Notes under the pieces: generated by a model
Seen by the model: only the letters and a program-made list of their open reading frames with translations
Databases searched by the model: none
Told to the model about the DNA's origin: nothing
Made by a program: the position numbers and the translations under genes
Part shown: positions 23,842-32,061 of the stretch, one piece after another
How the letters are laid out: the number at the start of each line of letters is the position of its first letter
Position numbering within the stretch: the first letter of the stretch is position 1
Source: JALSRD01 sp964476595
GTDB taxonomy: Bacteria; Desulfobacterota; Desulfobacteria; Desulfobacterales; JALSRD01
Length of the DNA: 56,358 nt
Direction: 5' to 3'
NCBI GenBank assembly: GCA_964476595.1
Contig: CAYZCL010000010.1
Coordinates: 1-56,358, forward strand

Positions 23842-24127
23842 ACCGCCCCCTTTTCATGATGCGGAATACCGGCGATCGGGCGGCGGGTTTCACGCACCGT
23901 GATTTCCCGCCCCGTTCCGTTCCCGCGTTCCGTTCATACCACATATCCATCCCGCCGCCAAAGCGCATTGCGGCCTCACCCGCCCCGGCCGTTCCGCCGA
24001 GGCTGCGGCCGGATAAATATTTTCCGTCCGAAAGCCGATAAATCCACTGATGGACCCCGCCTGCGGCACCCGGGTCCGCGGGGACGGCTCCGGCGACAGG
24101 ATAGTCCCTGCATGAAAGCAAGATTGC

Positions 24128-25488
24128 ATGAGTGCCACGACCACGACGGAAAAATCGGACCGCTACGAACTGCTCGAACGCATCTGAGAATCACCTATGA
24201 ACTGCAGAAGGACATCAGCGCCGACTTCGACCTCGAGGTCTTCCTGTCCAAGATCCGGAGCGCACCTACGAGTTTCTGGACTACGACCAGGCCGCGATCC
24301 TGCTGGCCGACCGCAACGCGGAACTCCGCGTCCAGGCGCGCAAGTGCCGCCGCCCGGGTCCCTTTCCGGGGGTGTCCTCCACGCTGAACGGTTATGTCGA
24401 AAATAAGAGAGATGGCCGTGCTGTCATCGGAAATCCTCACCGACGGCCGTTTCCGGGAGGCCGCCTCCATGATTTCACGTGGCGTGCGCTCGTCCATGGC
24501 GGCCCCGATTCTTCACGACGATGAACTGCTGGCGCCATCGTCATTGAGTCGTTCGAAAGCACGACCGCCTTTTCCGAAAAAGACCTGCGCCTGGTCACCA
24601 CCATCGCCTGCCACGTGGCCCAGTTCATCCGCAATTCCCTGCTGCACGACGAGCTGCAGCAATTCTTCTACAGCTCCATCTCCACCCTCTCGGCCATGAT
24701 CGACGCACGCCACCCCCTGACCGCCGGCCACTCCGAACGCGTGGCCCGCTATTCGATGATGATCGGCCGGCAGCTGGGCCTGACGCCCGAGCGCCTGGAG
24801 GGGCTGCGCCTGGCCGCCCTGCTGCATGACATCGGCAAGATCGGCCCCCAACCGCATCCTTCTCAAGCACGGGAAGTTTACCCCGGAAGAGCGCGAAAAG
24901 ATGAACGAGCACCCCGTTATCACCCGACGCATTCTGGAAAAATTTCATTTCCCCAAACACCTGAGCCGGATTGCGCGGGTCGCCGCCCTGCACCACGAAC
25001 CGTGCAACGACCGGGGATACCCGCGGGGCCTGACCTGCTCCCCCATCCCCCCGGAAGCCAAGGTCTTCGATGTGTTCGACGCCTTGCCTTCACCCCGCGA
25101 CTATCCCAAATACAACGCAGAAAAAAAGATGCTCGACTGTGAGCGCATGCCGCTGCCCGATGTACTGGCGCTCATCGACCAGCAAAGCGGTCGGCAGTTC
25201 GACGACCGGGTGGTGGAGGCCTTCCGGAAATGCGTGCCCGAAGCACTGCTCTGTTACCGGGGCACCCACTTCGCGCCAGAGTACGTCGACGGCGTACTGC
25301 AGGGCATGAAGATCCTGTTGCCGCAGGCCCCGCCGCCGGAGCCTGGACGCCGCCCGCATCGCGAGCCTTCCGGGGAATCGGTCGGCACCGGCGCCACCAC
25401 GGTGGCGGTCGTGCGTACCTCACGACGGTCGCCTTCCCGCCGAACGGCAACCCTGCGCAAAACGCTTTGCTTCACGCCCGGACGGTGA
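24128..25488 (+). pseudogene. GAF + HD-GYP phosphodiesterase, broken by multiple frameshifts
   Basis: Continuous similarity can be followed only by switching frame about five times. MSATTTTEKSDRYELLERI stops at 24185. LRITYELQKDISADFDLEVFLSKI then continues in another frame to ~24260. RTYEFLDYDQAAILLADRNAEL (GAF) follows, then EILTDGRFREAASMISRG...APILHDDELLA, then IVIESFESTTAFSEKDLRLVTTIACHVAQF leading to the HD motif LLHDIGKIG (~24825-24845). After one more shift comes NRILLKHGKFTPEEREKMNEHPVITRRIL. The GYP motif is degenerate (HHEPCNDRGYP in place of HHExxDGxGYP), an amino-acid change and not an indel. Several breaks are in C/G runs, so sequencing error is possible for some, but five in 700 bases plus a decayed motif favours a real pseudogene. 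Confidence 0.8.
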
Positions 25489-25526
25489 TATGATGGTCCG
25501 TACCGGAAGTTCAAAGGGGGAGACCA

Positions 25527-25925
25527 ATGGGTATCGGAATCGGATTGCGCTGGCTGATTCTGACGTTGGCCGTGCTGCTGACGGCCTACATCATGGACGG
25601 TATCCACGTGTCGGGATTTCTCTCCGCTTTTTTCGCCGCCGCGGTGCTGGGCGTGCTGAACGCCCTCTTCCGGCCGATTCTGCTGATCCTGACGCTTCCC
25701 ATCAACATCCTGTCCCTGGGCCTGTTCACCTTCCTCATCAACGCCGCCCTGCTCAAGATGGCGTCGGCCGTCATCCCGGGCTTCGAGGTGACGGGTTTCT
25801 GGACCGCGATCTTCGGCTCCCTGATGATCAGTATTATCAGCTGGCTGATGACCTCCATGGTCAACGACCGCGGCGACATCGAGTATATCGACCTGAGAAA
25901 ATCCGACGACGACCGCTGGCAGTGA
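25527..25925 (+). CDS. Phage-holin-family four-helix membrane protein
   Basis: 132 residues with four hydrophobic helices and the LNALFRPILLILTLPINILSLGLFTFLINAALL core that marks the widespread holin superfamily IV-like (phage_holin_4_2) family of small bacterial membrane proteins. Despite the name, most chromosomal members are not phage genes, and no other phage gene is near. A GGGGGAG ribosome-binding site lies upstream of the ATG. The C-terminal ~20 residues are polar and charged (NDRGDIEYIDLRKSDDDRW). Function unknown. Confidence 0.9.
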   Translation: MGIGIGLRWLILTLAVLLTAYIMDGIHVSGFLSAFFAAAVLGVLNALFRPILLILTLPINILSLGLFTFLINAALLKMASAVIPGFEVTGFWTAIFGSLMISIISWLMTSMVNDRGDIEYIDLRKSDDDRWQ

Positions 25926-25928
25926 CAT

Positions 25929-26054
25929 CTAGACCGTCAGCCCGACGTCGTAGATCCGGTGACACGCCGGGCAGATGAAAAGCCACCGGGTGACGCCCGC
26001 CTCTTTCCGCAACTCGATCACCTGCCTCAGCAGGTTCTTGTCCGTGGCTTTCAT
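25929..26054 (-). CDS. Very small CxxC protein
   Basis: A 41-residue peptide: a charged helix (ATDKNLLRQVIELRKEAGVTRW) followed by FICPACHRIYDVGLTV, a single CPAC motif that could bind metal in a dimer or act as a redox pair. I chose the ATG with AAGG six bases upstream. The frame remains open upstream, and the residues just before (VPRIAYVNPEVRKKAV) also look protein-like but have no good start. Convergent with the holin-family gene, four bases apart. Function unknown. Confidence 0.5.
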   Translation of the reverse strand: MKATDKNLLRQVIELRKEAGVTRWLFICPACHRIYDVGLTV

Positions 26055-26300
26055 GACGGCCTTCTTGCGCACTTCGGGGTTGACGTACGCGATACGGGGG
26101 ACGAAAAGATCTCTAACATCATCGCGGCGGGCGGGGGGATTCAAGTGTTGGGGGGCCGGGAAAGGGCGGCCGCGGCCGGCGGCGGGCATGCACGTCCCGA
26201 TCCCTGGCTTCTCCGGGCCCCTGCGTATGCGGGGGAACAGGCCACGGCAACGGCTTCCACGCAAAAAGGAATTGCCTGGATTGTCCCGGGGTCCGGGACC

Positions 26301-27137
26301 TCAGCCGCGGTGCGTCGATACCAGGCGGCGCAACTGCTCGATGATGGACAGGCCCACGGAGATGGGAAAGCCGTCTTCGCTGGCCTCCGCCCGTACCGTG
26401 ACCCCGTCCACGCACCCGTTGGCCACCAAGTACTCGGCGATGACCCGGGGATCGATGCGGGCGAAGAGGTCCCGCCTCACCAGGTGGCTGAGGGCGGCGA
26501 TCACCCCGTAGACCCCCCAGTTGGACACCGCCGCGATGACCAGTTCGTCGCAACGGGTCACCGCCGGTATGATGTCGATCTGTGCCAGCGCCTCGTGCAC
26601 GTTTCCCATGCCGATCTCGTTGCCGCCGTCACCGAAAGCGATGGTGGGGCAGTCGCTCTCGGTCAGGAAAAGGTCGAACTTGGCCGTGAAAGCCGAGATG
26701 TCCCGACGGTGCATGTTGTAGTAGCGCCCGTCAGCCGCCACGCCCGGGCGCTCGATGGAGACGATCAGCCCGGGATCGAGGTCCGTCAGGGCCCGGCGGG
26801 CGGCGGCACGGCTGGCGTCCCAGTCCGCAAACGACAGTTCGTGGGTGGTGAAGTCGCGGGCCAGGATGCGGGAAATGGGGGGCGCACAGACGAAGACGGG
26901 CCGGCTGCCCAGCTGCTGCAGCACCCGGTAGAGAGCGATGGCGCCGATGGGGCCATCGCTCTCGAAGCTGCCCGAAACGGGAAAACCGGTGCCCACGAGC
27001 ACCGTACCGCGGTGGTCCAGGATCATTTGCGCGGCCCGACCGCAGTATCCCGGCCGCAGGGACCGGGACAGGCGGTCCATGCCGCGGTTCCCGTGCTGCA
27101 GGATGATGGCTTCGATTTTACGCGAGAGGGTCTGCAT
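26301..27137 (-). CDS. DUF4392 / glutamate-cyclase-like protein
   Basis: 278 residues. The family marks are the N-terminal TVLVGTGFPV...ESDGPIGA motif and the GDGGNEIGMGN motif, with intervening SIERPG and YYNMHRRDIS segments. These match the domain found in mammalian D-glutamate cyclase (DGLUCY, D-glutamate to 5-oxo-D-proline) and in bacterial DUF4392 proteins. It is cytoplasmic with no signal peptide. It stands alone, divergent from the flavoprotein gene. The activity in bacteria is presumed from the mitochondrial homologue, so D-glutamate turnover is inference. Confidence 0.85.
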   Translation of the reverse strand: MQTLSRKIEAIILQHGNRGMDRLSRSLRPGYCGRAAQMILDHRGTVLVGTGFPVSGSFESDGPIGAIALYRVLQQLGSRPVFVCAPPISRILARDFTTHELSFADWDASRAAARRALTDLDPGLIVSIERPGVAADGRYYNMHRRDISAFTAKFDLFLTESDCPTIAFGDGGNEIGMGNVHEALAQIDIIPAVTRCDELVIAAVSNWGVYGVIAALSHLVRRDLFARIDPRVIAEYLVANGCVDGVTVRAEASEDGFPISVGLSIIEQLRRLVSTHRG

Positions 27138-27558
27138 GCCCTGCCGTTCTGCCGGTCGCCGCCGGCTTATGTGAAGAACAGACTGCGCCGAAAAGAAGCG
27201 GTCGCCGACCTACATACCAGAACGGCTTGCCGGAAACAACCACCGGCGGCAGCGTGCCCGGGGCCGTCGCAGACAGCCCTCGGCAGGCGCGTTGCGGGCG
27301 CCCTGCGTCGTCCGGGTTCATCCGTGCAGCAGGGGTGGGCCGGCTTCGGCGGGACGTTTTCCGGTCTTAACCATTCACCGCGGCCGGCGAATGTGCTATC
27401 AGGTCTTCATCGCCCGACGGAGGGGAATTCGCGTTCTGCTTCCACCCCGTAGACACAGGCGGCGAAAGAGGCGAGACGGACGGGGCGGTGCACCGCCCCG
27501 GCGGACAACCGGCTTTGCGGGGGCGTTGCAGGTCCTTTGACCAGGCGGGGGAAATCTC
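27138..27558. other. Divergent intergenic region with a 20-bp perfect palindrome
   Basis: No gene. A gapless palindrome, CGGGGCGGTG followed by its reverse complement, occupies 27481-27500, about 60 bases before the flavoprotein start codon, and could be a dimeric regulator site or a hairpin. No clear -35/-10 pair is visible for either flanking gene. Confidence 0.4.
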
Positions 27559-28758
27559 ATGTCCTACACGGTGGAAATCACGGTAGTCGGAGCAGGCGTG
27601 GTCGGGTGTGCGATCGCCTGGGAGCTGGCCCGCACCGGCCGCGAGGTGGTGCTGGTGGAAAAGAACCCCGGCGTGACCCGCGGTGAGAACCAGTCCTCCC
27701 GCAACTCCGGGGTGATTCACGCCGGCCTCTACTATGACCGCGACACCCGCCCCTTGAAGAGCCGCCTGTGCGTGGCGGGCAACGAGATGCTCTACCGTTT
27801 CTGCCGAGCCCACGGCGTGCCGGCCTGTCGCACCGGCAAACTGATCGTGGCCGTCTCCGAATCCGAGCGCGAGACCCTAGAGATCTATCGGCGGCGGGCC
27901 GAGGAAAACGGCGTTCCCGTTCAGTTATTGGACGCATCCCGGGTCCAACTCCGGGAACCCCGCGTGCGGGCCGCCGCAGCCCTGCTGCTGCCCACCTCCG
28001 GCATCATCGATCCCGCCGCCCTGGTGGCCCGCCTGTACCACCTGGCCGGCGACTGCGGCGTGCAGGTCTTCCCCGAAACGCGGGTGGTAAACCTGGCGCC
28101 GGCCCCGCAGGGGGTCGACGTGACGATAGAATACCGAGACGGCGCCCGCGACACCTACCGGTCGCGCACCGTGGTGAACGCCGCCGGCCTCTACAGCGAC
28201 GACATCGCCCGGCTGTTTGATCCGGCATCTCCCTACCGCGTGGACCCCGTGCGCAGCGAAACCATGAAATTCTACCGCACGCGCCGGCCGGAGCTGTTTC
28301 TCGAGGGCATGAACGTCTACCCCACCCCCCGGCGGGTCACCACCGCCCGGGGATCCTACTTCACGGTAGGCGTGCACCTGACGCCGACGCTGGACGGCAC
28401 CGCACCCGGCCGCGACGCCCTCGGTGCCACGGTGACGGTGGGACCGCTGAACCGGGCCGCCCGGGACAAGTCGGACTACGGCGGCGCCTACCGCCCCGAG
28501 ACGGTTTTCCTGGATGCCGTGCGGTCCTTTTTTCCCGGCCTGCAGGCCGCCGACCTGGAGCCGCACCAGGTCGGCATCCAGGCCCGCCTGGCCGGCCACC
28601 AGGACTGGGTCATCGAGTTCAGCCCGGCCGGTCGGCGGTGCCTCAATCTGCTGGGCATCGATAGCCCGGGGCTGACCGGCAGCCTTGCCATCGCCCGGCA
28701 TGTCAGGCACATGCTGGCACCTGCGCGGGATGCACGCAAATCCCGTCGAAGCGCGTAG
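27559..28758 (+). CDS. lhgO: L-2-hydroxyglutarate oxidase-like FAD-dependent oxidoreductase
   Basis: 399 residues of the DAO/LhgO family. The N-terminal dinucleotide-binding motif is VVGAGVVGCAIAWELA with the closing acidic VVLVEK. Family-specific segments follow: SSRNSGVIHAGLYYDRDTRPLKSRLCVAGN, the substrate-side PTSGIIDP, VNAAGLYSDDIARL, and a C-terminal NLLGIDSPGLTGSLAIARHV. LhgO oxidises L-2-hydroxyglutarate to 2-oxoglutarate and passes electrons to the quinone pool. It is peripheral to the membrane. A GCGGGGGAAATCTC site precedes the ATG. The next gene downstream is a broken flavin oxidoreductase. Related glycerol-3-phosphate or other 2-hydroxyacid oxidases are an alternative. Confidence 0.88.
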   Translation: MSYTVEITVVGAGVVGCAIAWELARTGREVVLVEKNPGVTRGENQSSRNSGVIHAGLYYDRDTRPLKSRLCVAGNEMLYRFCRAHGVPACRTGKLIVAVSESERETLEIYRRRAEENGVPVQLLDASRVQLREPRVRAAAALLLPTSGIIDPAALVARLYHLAGDCGVQVFPETRVVNLAPAPQGVDVTIEYRDGARDTYRSRTVVNAAGLYSDDIARLFDPASPYRVDPVRSETMKFYRTRRPELFLEGMNVYPTPRRVTTARGSYFTVGVHLTPTLDGTAPGRDALGATVTVGPLNRAARDKSDYGGAYRPETVFLDAVRSFFPGLQAADLEPHQVGIQARLAGHQDWVIEFSPAGRRCLNLLGIDSPGLTGSLAIARHVRHMLAPARDARKSRRSA

Positions 28759-28857
28759 AGGCCCGGGATCGCCCCGGCGGAAACCGGGCGCCCGGATGAA
28801 CCCGGCGACAGGACGGACGGTCCTTCCGGCGCGGGACAAAAGAAAAGGGGGTTCAGA

Positions 28858-29436
28858 ATGGCTGAAAAATTTTTCGGAAATCGAAGTGGCCGGGCTGACG
28901 ATTAACAACCGTCTGACCATGGCACCCACCTACCTGGGGTATGCCGGCGAGGGCGGCACCGTCAGCCCCATGCTGCTGGACCACTACCGGCTGATGGCCC
29001 GGAGCGGCGTGGCCATGGTGGTGGTCGAAAACAGCACCATGGATTTCGAAAACGGGAGCGGCTCCACCCGTACCCTCCGGGCCGACACCGACGACAACCC
29101 GGACGGCTTGAAGCGGCTGGCGCAGGCCATCCGGTCCGAGGGGGCCCTGGCCTGTCTGCAGATCAACCACGCCGGGCGCTTCGTCGGCGCCGCGGCCAAA
29201 CCGGTGGCGCCCTCGGCGGTGGAAACCTTCGGGAGAACGCCCCGCGAACTGGCCCCCCATGAAATCAACCGCATCGCCGGCCCCGAGTGGCCCCGGAAAG
29301 TCGCCGCCGGCCGCAAGGACGAGATCATCCACTGCAACCCCGAGTGCCCGGACGCCTGCATGCACATGGTGATAAAGGGTACTGTCCGCAGTGGCCGCCC
29401 GAAAAGGTCAAGCAGTGGAAGGCCCGCTTCGTGTAA
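28858..29436 (+). pseudogene. Remnant of an Old Yellow Enzyme-family NADH:flavin oxidoreductase
   Basis: The start MAEKF has a good AAAAGGGGG site, but one base too many in the AAAAATTTTT run shifts the frame immediately. The next ~140 residues (SEIEVAGLTINNRLTMAPTYLGYAGEGGTVSPMLLDHYR to RELAPHEINRIA) are the front of the TIM barrel. This joins directly to the family's C-terminal end (PEWPRKVAAGRKDEIIHCNPECPDACMHMVIKG), so ~190 residues with the second half of the barrel are deleted. A second one-base shift follows, after which the true tail CPQWPPEKVKQWKARFV can be read to a TAA. The product cannot be an active enzyme. Confidence 0.82.
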
Positions 29437-29439
29437 CGT

Positions 29440-30222
29440 TCAGGGGACTTCTTCCCACAGCCGCCGCACCAGGTCGCGGCTGACCGCCAAGTACCGGAAG
29501 CGCTCCCGGGGATCGCCGCAAAAGACCTCCAGCGTGACCGTGCCGCCGTACCCCGCGCGCTTGAGGGCGGCGACTACGTTGTGCCAGGGGATGACGCCCA
29601 CGCCCAGCGGCATGTGCTGATCGGCGTTGCCGCGGTTGTCGGAGAGATGCACATGGCGGATGTGGGGTCCCAGCCGGTCGAGAAAGACGTCGAAGCCATC
29701 GCTCCCCAGGTTGGCGTGCCCTACGTCCAGGTGCACTTCCAGGCCGGGCGCGGCCGCCATCAGCCGCCCGATAACCGCGGCGCGGTCGAAAGGGGCGGTA
29801 AAGTTTTCCAGGACCAGCGTCAGCCCGTGGTCACGTGCCATGCGCACCAGCGGGGGAAGGGCCGACCGGTTGAGCTCCGGCAGATCCGCCTTCATGGCGG
29901 GCGGGCAGCTGTAACAGGGGTGCAGGTTCATGACCGAGGCGCCCAGCCGGTGGAAAATACGCGCGCACCGCTCGAGCACCGCCAGGCAGCCGCCCCGCAG
30001 GTCTTTAAGGGGATAGGCCCAAGGCAGGCAGGGATCGGTGTGGCCCACCACCGCCAGCCCGTAACGACGGCAGAGGTCGGACACCCGCCGCGTGTCGATT
30101 TCCAGGGCCGCCGGGCCCTCCAGCGTCAGGTCCACGAAATCGTAGCCCGCCTCCCCGATGGCCTCGATTTCATCGTAAATCGAACGCCGGGGGTCATTCA
30201 TCACACCGATCATGATCTGCAT
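29440..30222 (-). CDS. Second sugar phosphate isomerase/epimerase-like TIM-barrel protein
   Basis: 260 residues of the xylose-isomerase-like superfamily. Metal-binding positions seen: Glu in LVLENFT, Asp/His in HLDVGHANL, His in HVHLSDNRGNADQHMPLGVGVIPW, and Glu in VTLEVFCG. The DQHMPLG...W block parallels DQHLPLF...W of the protein at 12422-13282, so the two are paralogues of modest similarity. The start is placed at the ATG of MQIMIGVMNDPRRS, where the barrel's first strand begins; the upstream extension of the frame is low-complexity. It stands alone, ending four bases from the broken oxidoreductase gene. Substrate unknown. Confidence 0.82.
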   Translation of the reverse strand: MQIMIGVMNDPRRSIYDEIEAIGEAGYDFVDLTLEGPAALEIDTRRVSDLCRRYGLAVVGHTDPCLPWAYPLKDLRGGCLAVLERCARIFHRLGASVMNLHPCYSCPPAMKADLPELNRSALPPLVRMARDHGLTLVLENFTAPFDRAAVIGRLMAAAPGLEVHLDVGHANLGSDGFDVFLDRLGPHIRHVHLSDNRGNADQHMPLGVGVIPWHNVVAALKRAGYGGTVTLEVFCGDPRERFRYLAVSRDLVRRLWEEVP

Positions 30223-30572
30223 GCCGCCCACCAGGACTCTCCGGGACCTTTTCGGCCGCCGCTCCCCGACGGCCGCCGGTCTGCCTTTCCGCCCATACCA
30301 CAGGCGCCGCCGCGGGTAAAGACAGGGCGACGCATCGGCCGCGGCCATACCTGCTATCCGTGCTGCCCGACCCCCGCTATCCGGACCCGGCCGACCCGGG
30401 AGGGATGGGGAAAGTCCCCGAAGCAATAGACGCCGGACGACCTTCGCCGCCGTCACTCCGGGGATTGCCGCGGATGCCTGCGGGGGCATCGTCATATCGA
30501 ACAGGGGCCGCGGCAGTGGGTGATCCCGCACTGCCGCCGGGCGCATGGTCCTGAAACCCTTCCCGATTTGAC
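30223..30572. other. Intergenic region upstream of sat
   Basis: GC-rich stretch with nothing recognisable until the AT-rich sat promoter. No gene, repeat or clear terminator is seen. Confidence 0.4.
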
Positions 30573-30601
30573 TTGACAAAACATCTTTATCTTTGTAAAT
30601 T
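30573..30601 (+). promoter_or_regulatory. Sigma-70 promoter of sat
   Basis: Consensus TTGACA, 17-bp spacer, TAAATT in an AT-rich island. Transcription should start near 30608, with a ~60-base leader. A small GTTG-A-CAAC palindrome at 30628-30636 lies in that leader. The near-consensus elements suit the high expression expected for ATP sulfurylase. Confidence 0.7.
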
Positions 30602-30666
30602 TATTCCTTTAATATGGAGGAGGTGGGTGTTGACAACAATATCTTTCATCGAAAGGAGAGGAGCAC

Positions 30667-31941
30667 ATGGCAAATCTGGTTGAACCTCACGGCGGAAAGG
30701 GACTGACCTGCTGTCTGCTCGAAGGCGACGAACTGGCGGCGGAAAAGAAAAAGGCCGAGGGCCTGAAAAAGGTTTCCATTTCTCCGCGCGTCAAGGGTGA
30801 CCTCATCATGATGGGCATCGGCGGCTTCAGCCCCCTGACAGGCTTCATGACCCGCGCCGACTGGAAGGGCGTGTGCGAAAACTTCCTGCTGGCCGACGGG
30901 ACATTCTGGCCCATCCCGGTGACCCTGGATGTCAGCGCCGAAGATGCCGGCGCCATCAAGGAAGGCGACGAGATCGCGCTCTACGATCCCGAAGGCGATG
31001 AAATCATGGCCACCATGCAGGTCACCGAGAAATTCGAGATGACCGAGGCCGACAAGAAGTTCGAGTGCGAAAAGGTCTTCATGGGCGAGGGCACGCCCAC
31101 GGCCGAGGAGTTCTGGAAGATCGCCAAGGACGACCATCCCGGCGTCCAGATGGTCATGAACCAGAAGGAATTCAACCTAGCCGGCCCGGTCAAGGTGCTC
31201 AGCGAGGGAGAGTACCCCACCAAGTACGCCGGGATCTACATGCGCCCCGAGGAGTCCCGCAAGATCTTCGAAGAGCGCGGCTGGAGCGAAGTGGCCGCCC
31301 TTCAGCTGAGAAACCCCATGCACCGCTCCCACGAGTACCTCTGCAAGATCGCCGTGGAGGTGTGCGACGGCGTCTTCATCCACTCCCTGGTGGGCAACCT
31401 CAAGCCCGGCGACATCCCGGCCGACGTGCGCGTCAAGTGCATCGACGTGCTGGTCAAGAACTACTTCGTGGAAAAACACGTCGTCCAGGGCGGGTATCCT
31501 CTGGACATGCGCTATGCCGGCCCCCGCGAGGGACTGCTGCACGCCACCTTCCGCCAGAACTACGGCTGTTCGCGCATGATCATCGGCCGTGACCACGCCG
31601 GCGTGGGCGATTTCTACGGCATGTTCGAGGCGCAGACCATCTTCGACAAAATCCCCTACCCCGAGGAACCCGGCAAGGCGCTGCTGTGCAGCCCGCTGAA
31701 GATCGACTGGACCTTCTACTGCTACAAGTGCGACGGCATGGCCTCCCTGCGCACCTGCCCCCACGGCAAGGAAGACCGCGTGCTGCTGTCGGGCACCATG
31801 CTGCGCAAGCTGCTCTCCGAGGGCGGCGAGATCCCGGATCACTTCGGGCGCGACGAGGTTCTCGAGATCCTGCGTGAGTACTACAGCGGCCTGACGGAAA
31901 AGGTGGAGATCAAGCTGCACGGCGCCGCCACCGGCGAATAG
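30667..31941 (+). CDS. sat: Sulfate adenylyltransferase (ATP sulfurylase), dissimilatory
   Basis: 424 residues. Activates sulfate with ATP to adenosine 5'-phosphosulfate (APS) plus pyrophosphate, the first step of dissimilatory sulfate reduction in the cytoplasm. The nucleotide-binding motif QLRNPMHRSHEYL (HxxH) and GRDHAGVGDFYG are intact, and the zinc-site CYKCDGMASLRTCPHG is present as in prokaryotic single-domain enzymes. No APS kinase domain is fused, as expected for dissimilation. Strong GGAGAGGAG ribosome-binding site. It is monocistronic: its own near-consensus promoter lies upstream and a strong terminator follows. It converges on qmoC rather than sharing an operon with apr or qmo. 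Confidence 0.98.
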   Translation: MANLVEPHGGKGLTCCLLEGDELAAEKKKAEGLKKVSISPRVKGDLIMMGIGGFSPLTGFMTRADWKGVCENFLLADGTFWPIPVTLDVSAEDAGAIKEGDEIALYDPEGDEIMATMQVTEKFEMTEADKKFECEKVFMGEGTPTAEEFWKIAKDDHPGVQMVMNQKEFNLAGPVKVLSEGEYPTKYAGIYMRPEESRKIFEERGWSEVAALQLRNPMHRSHEYLCKIAVEVCDGVFIHSLVGNLKPGDIPADVRVKCIDVLVKNYFVEKHVVQGGYPLDMRYAGPREGLLHATFRQNYGCSRMIIGRDHAGVGDFYGMFEAQTIFDKIPYPEEPGKALLCSPLKIDWTFYCYKCDGMASLRTCPHGKEDRVLLSGTMLRKLLSEGGEIPDHFGRDEVLEILREYYSGLTEKVEIKLHGAATGE

Positions 31942-31987
31942 CACCGACGGTCTGCAGCTGAACCGGCAGGAGAGAGCGACAAACGAC

Positions 31988-32036
31988 AAAAAAAAGGAGG
32001 CCCCGCTCACTGGAGCGGTGGCCTCCTCTTTTTTTG
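31988..32036. terminator. Bidirectional intrinsic terminator between sat and qmoC
   Basis: Stem GGAGGCC+CCGCTC paired with GAGCGG+GGCCTCC (one bulged T, loop ACTG). It is followed by a T-run after a C on the plus strand and preceded by eight A's, which form the T-run for the minus strand. It can therefore stop both convergent transcripts. Confidence 0.93.
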
Positions 32037-32061
32037 CTTTAAACGAACAGGCGAATGCGGC

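Noticed and set aside
25527..25925. Prophage, from the holin-like gene
   Set aside because: No other phage gene, integrase or attachment repeat is nearby, and the family is common on chromosomes.
30573..30640. Rex-type operator at the sat promoter
   Set aside because: Only a short GTTG-A-CAAC palindrome is present; it does not fit a TTGTTAA-N4-TTAACAA-like site well enough.
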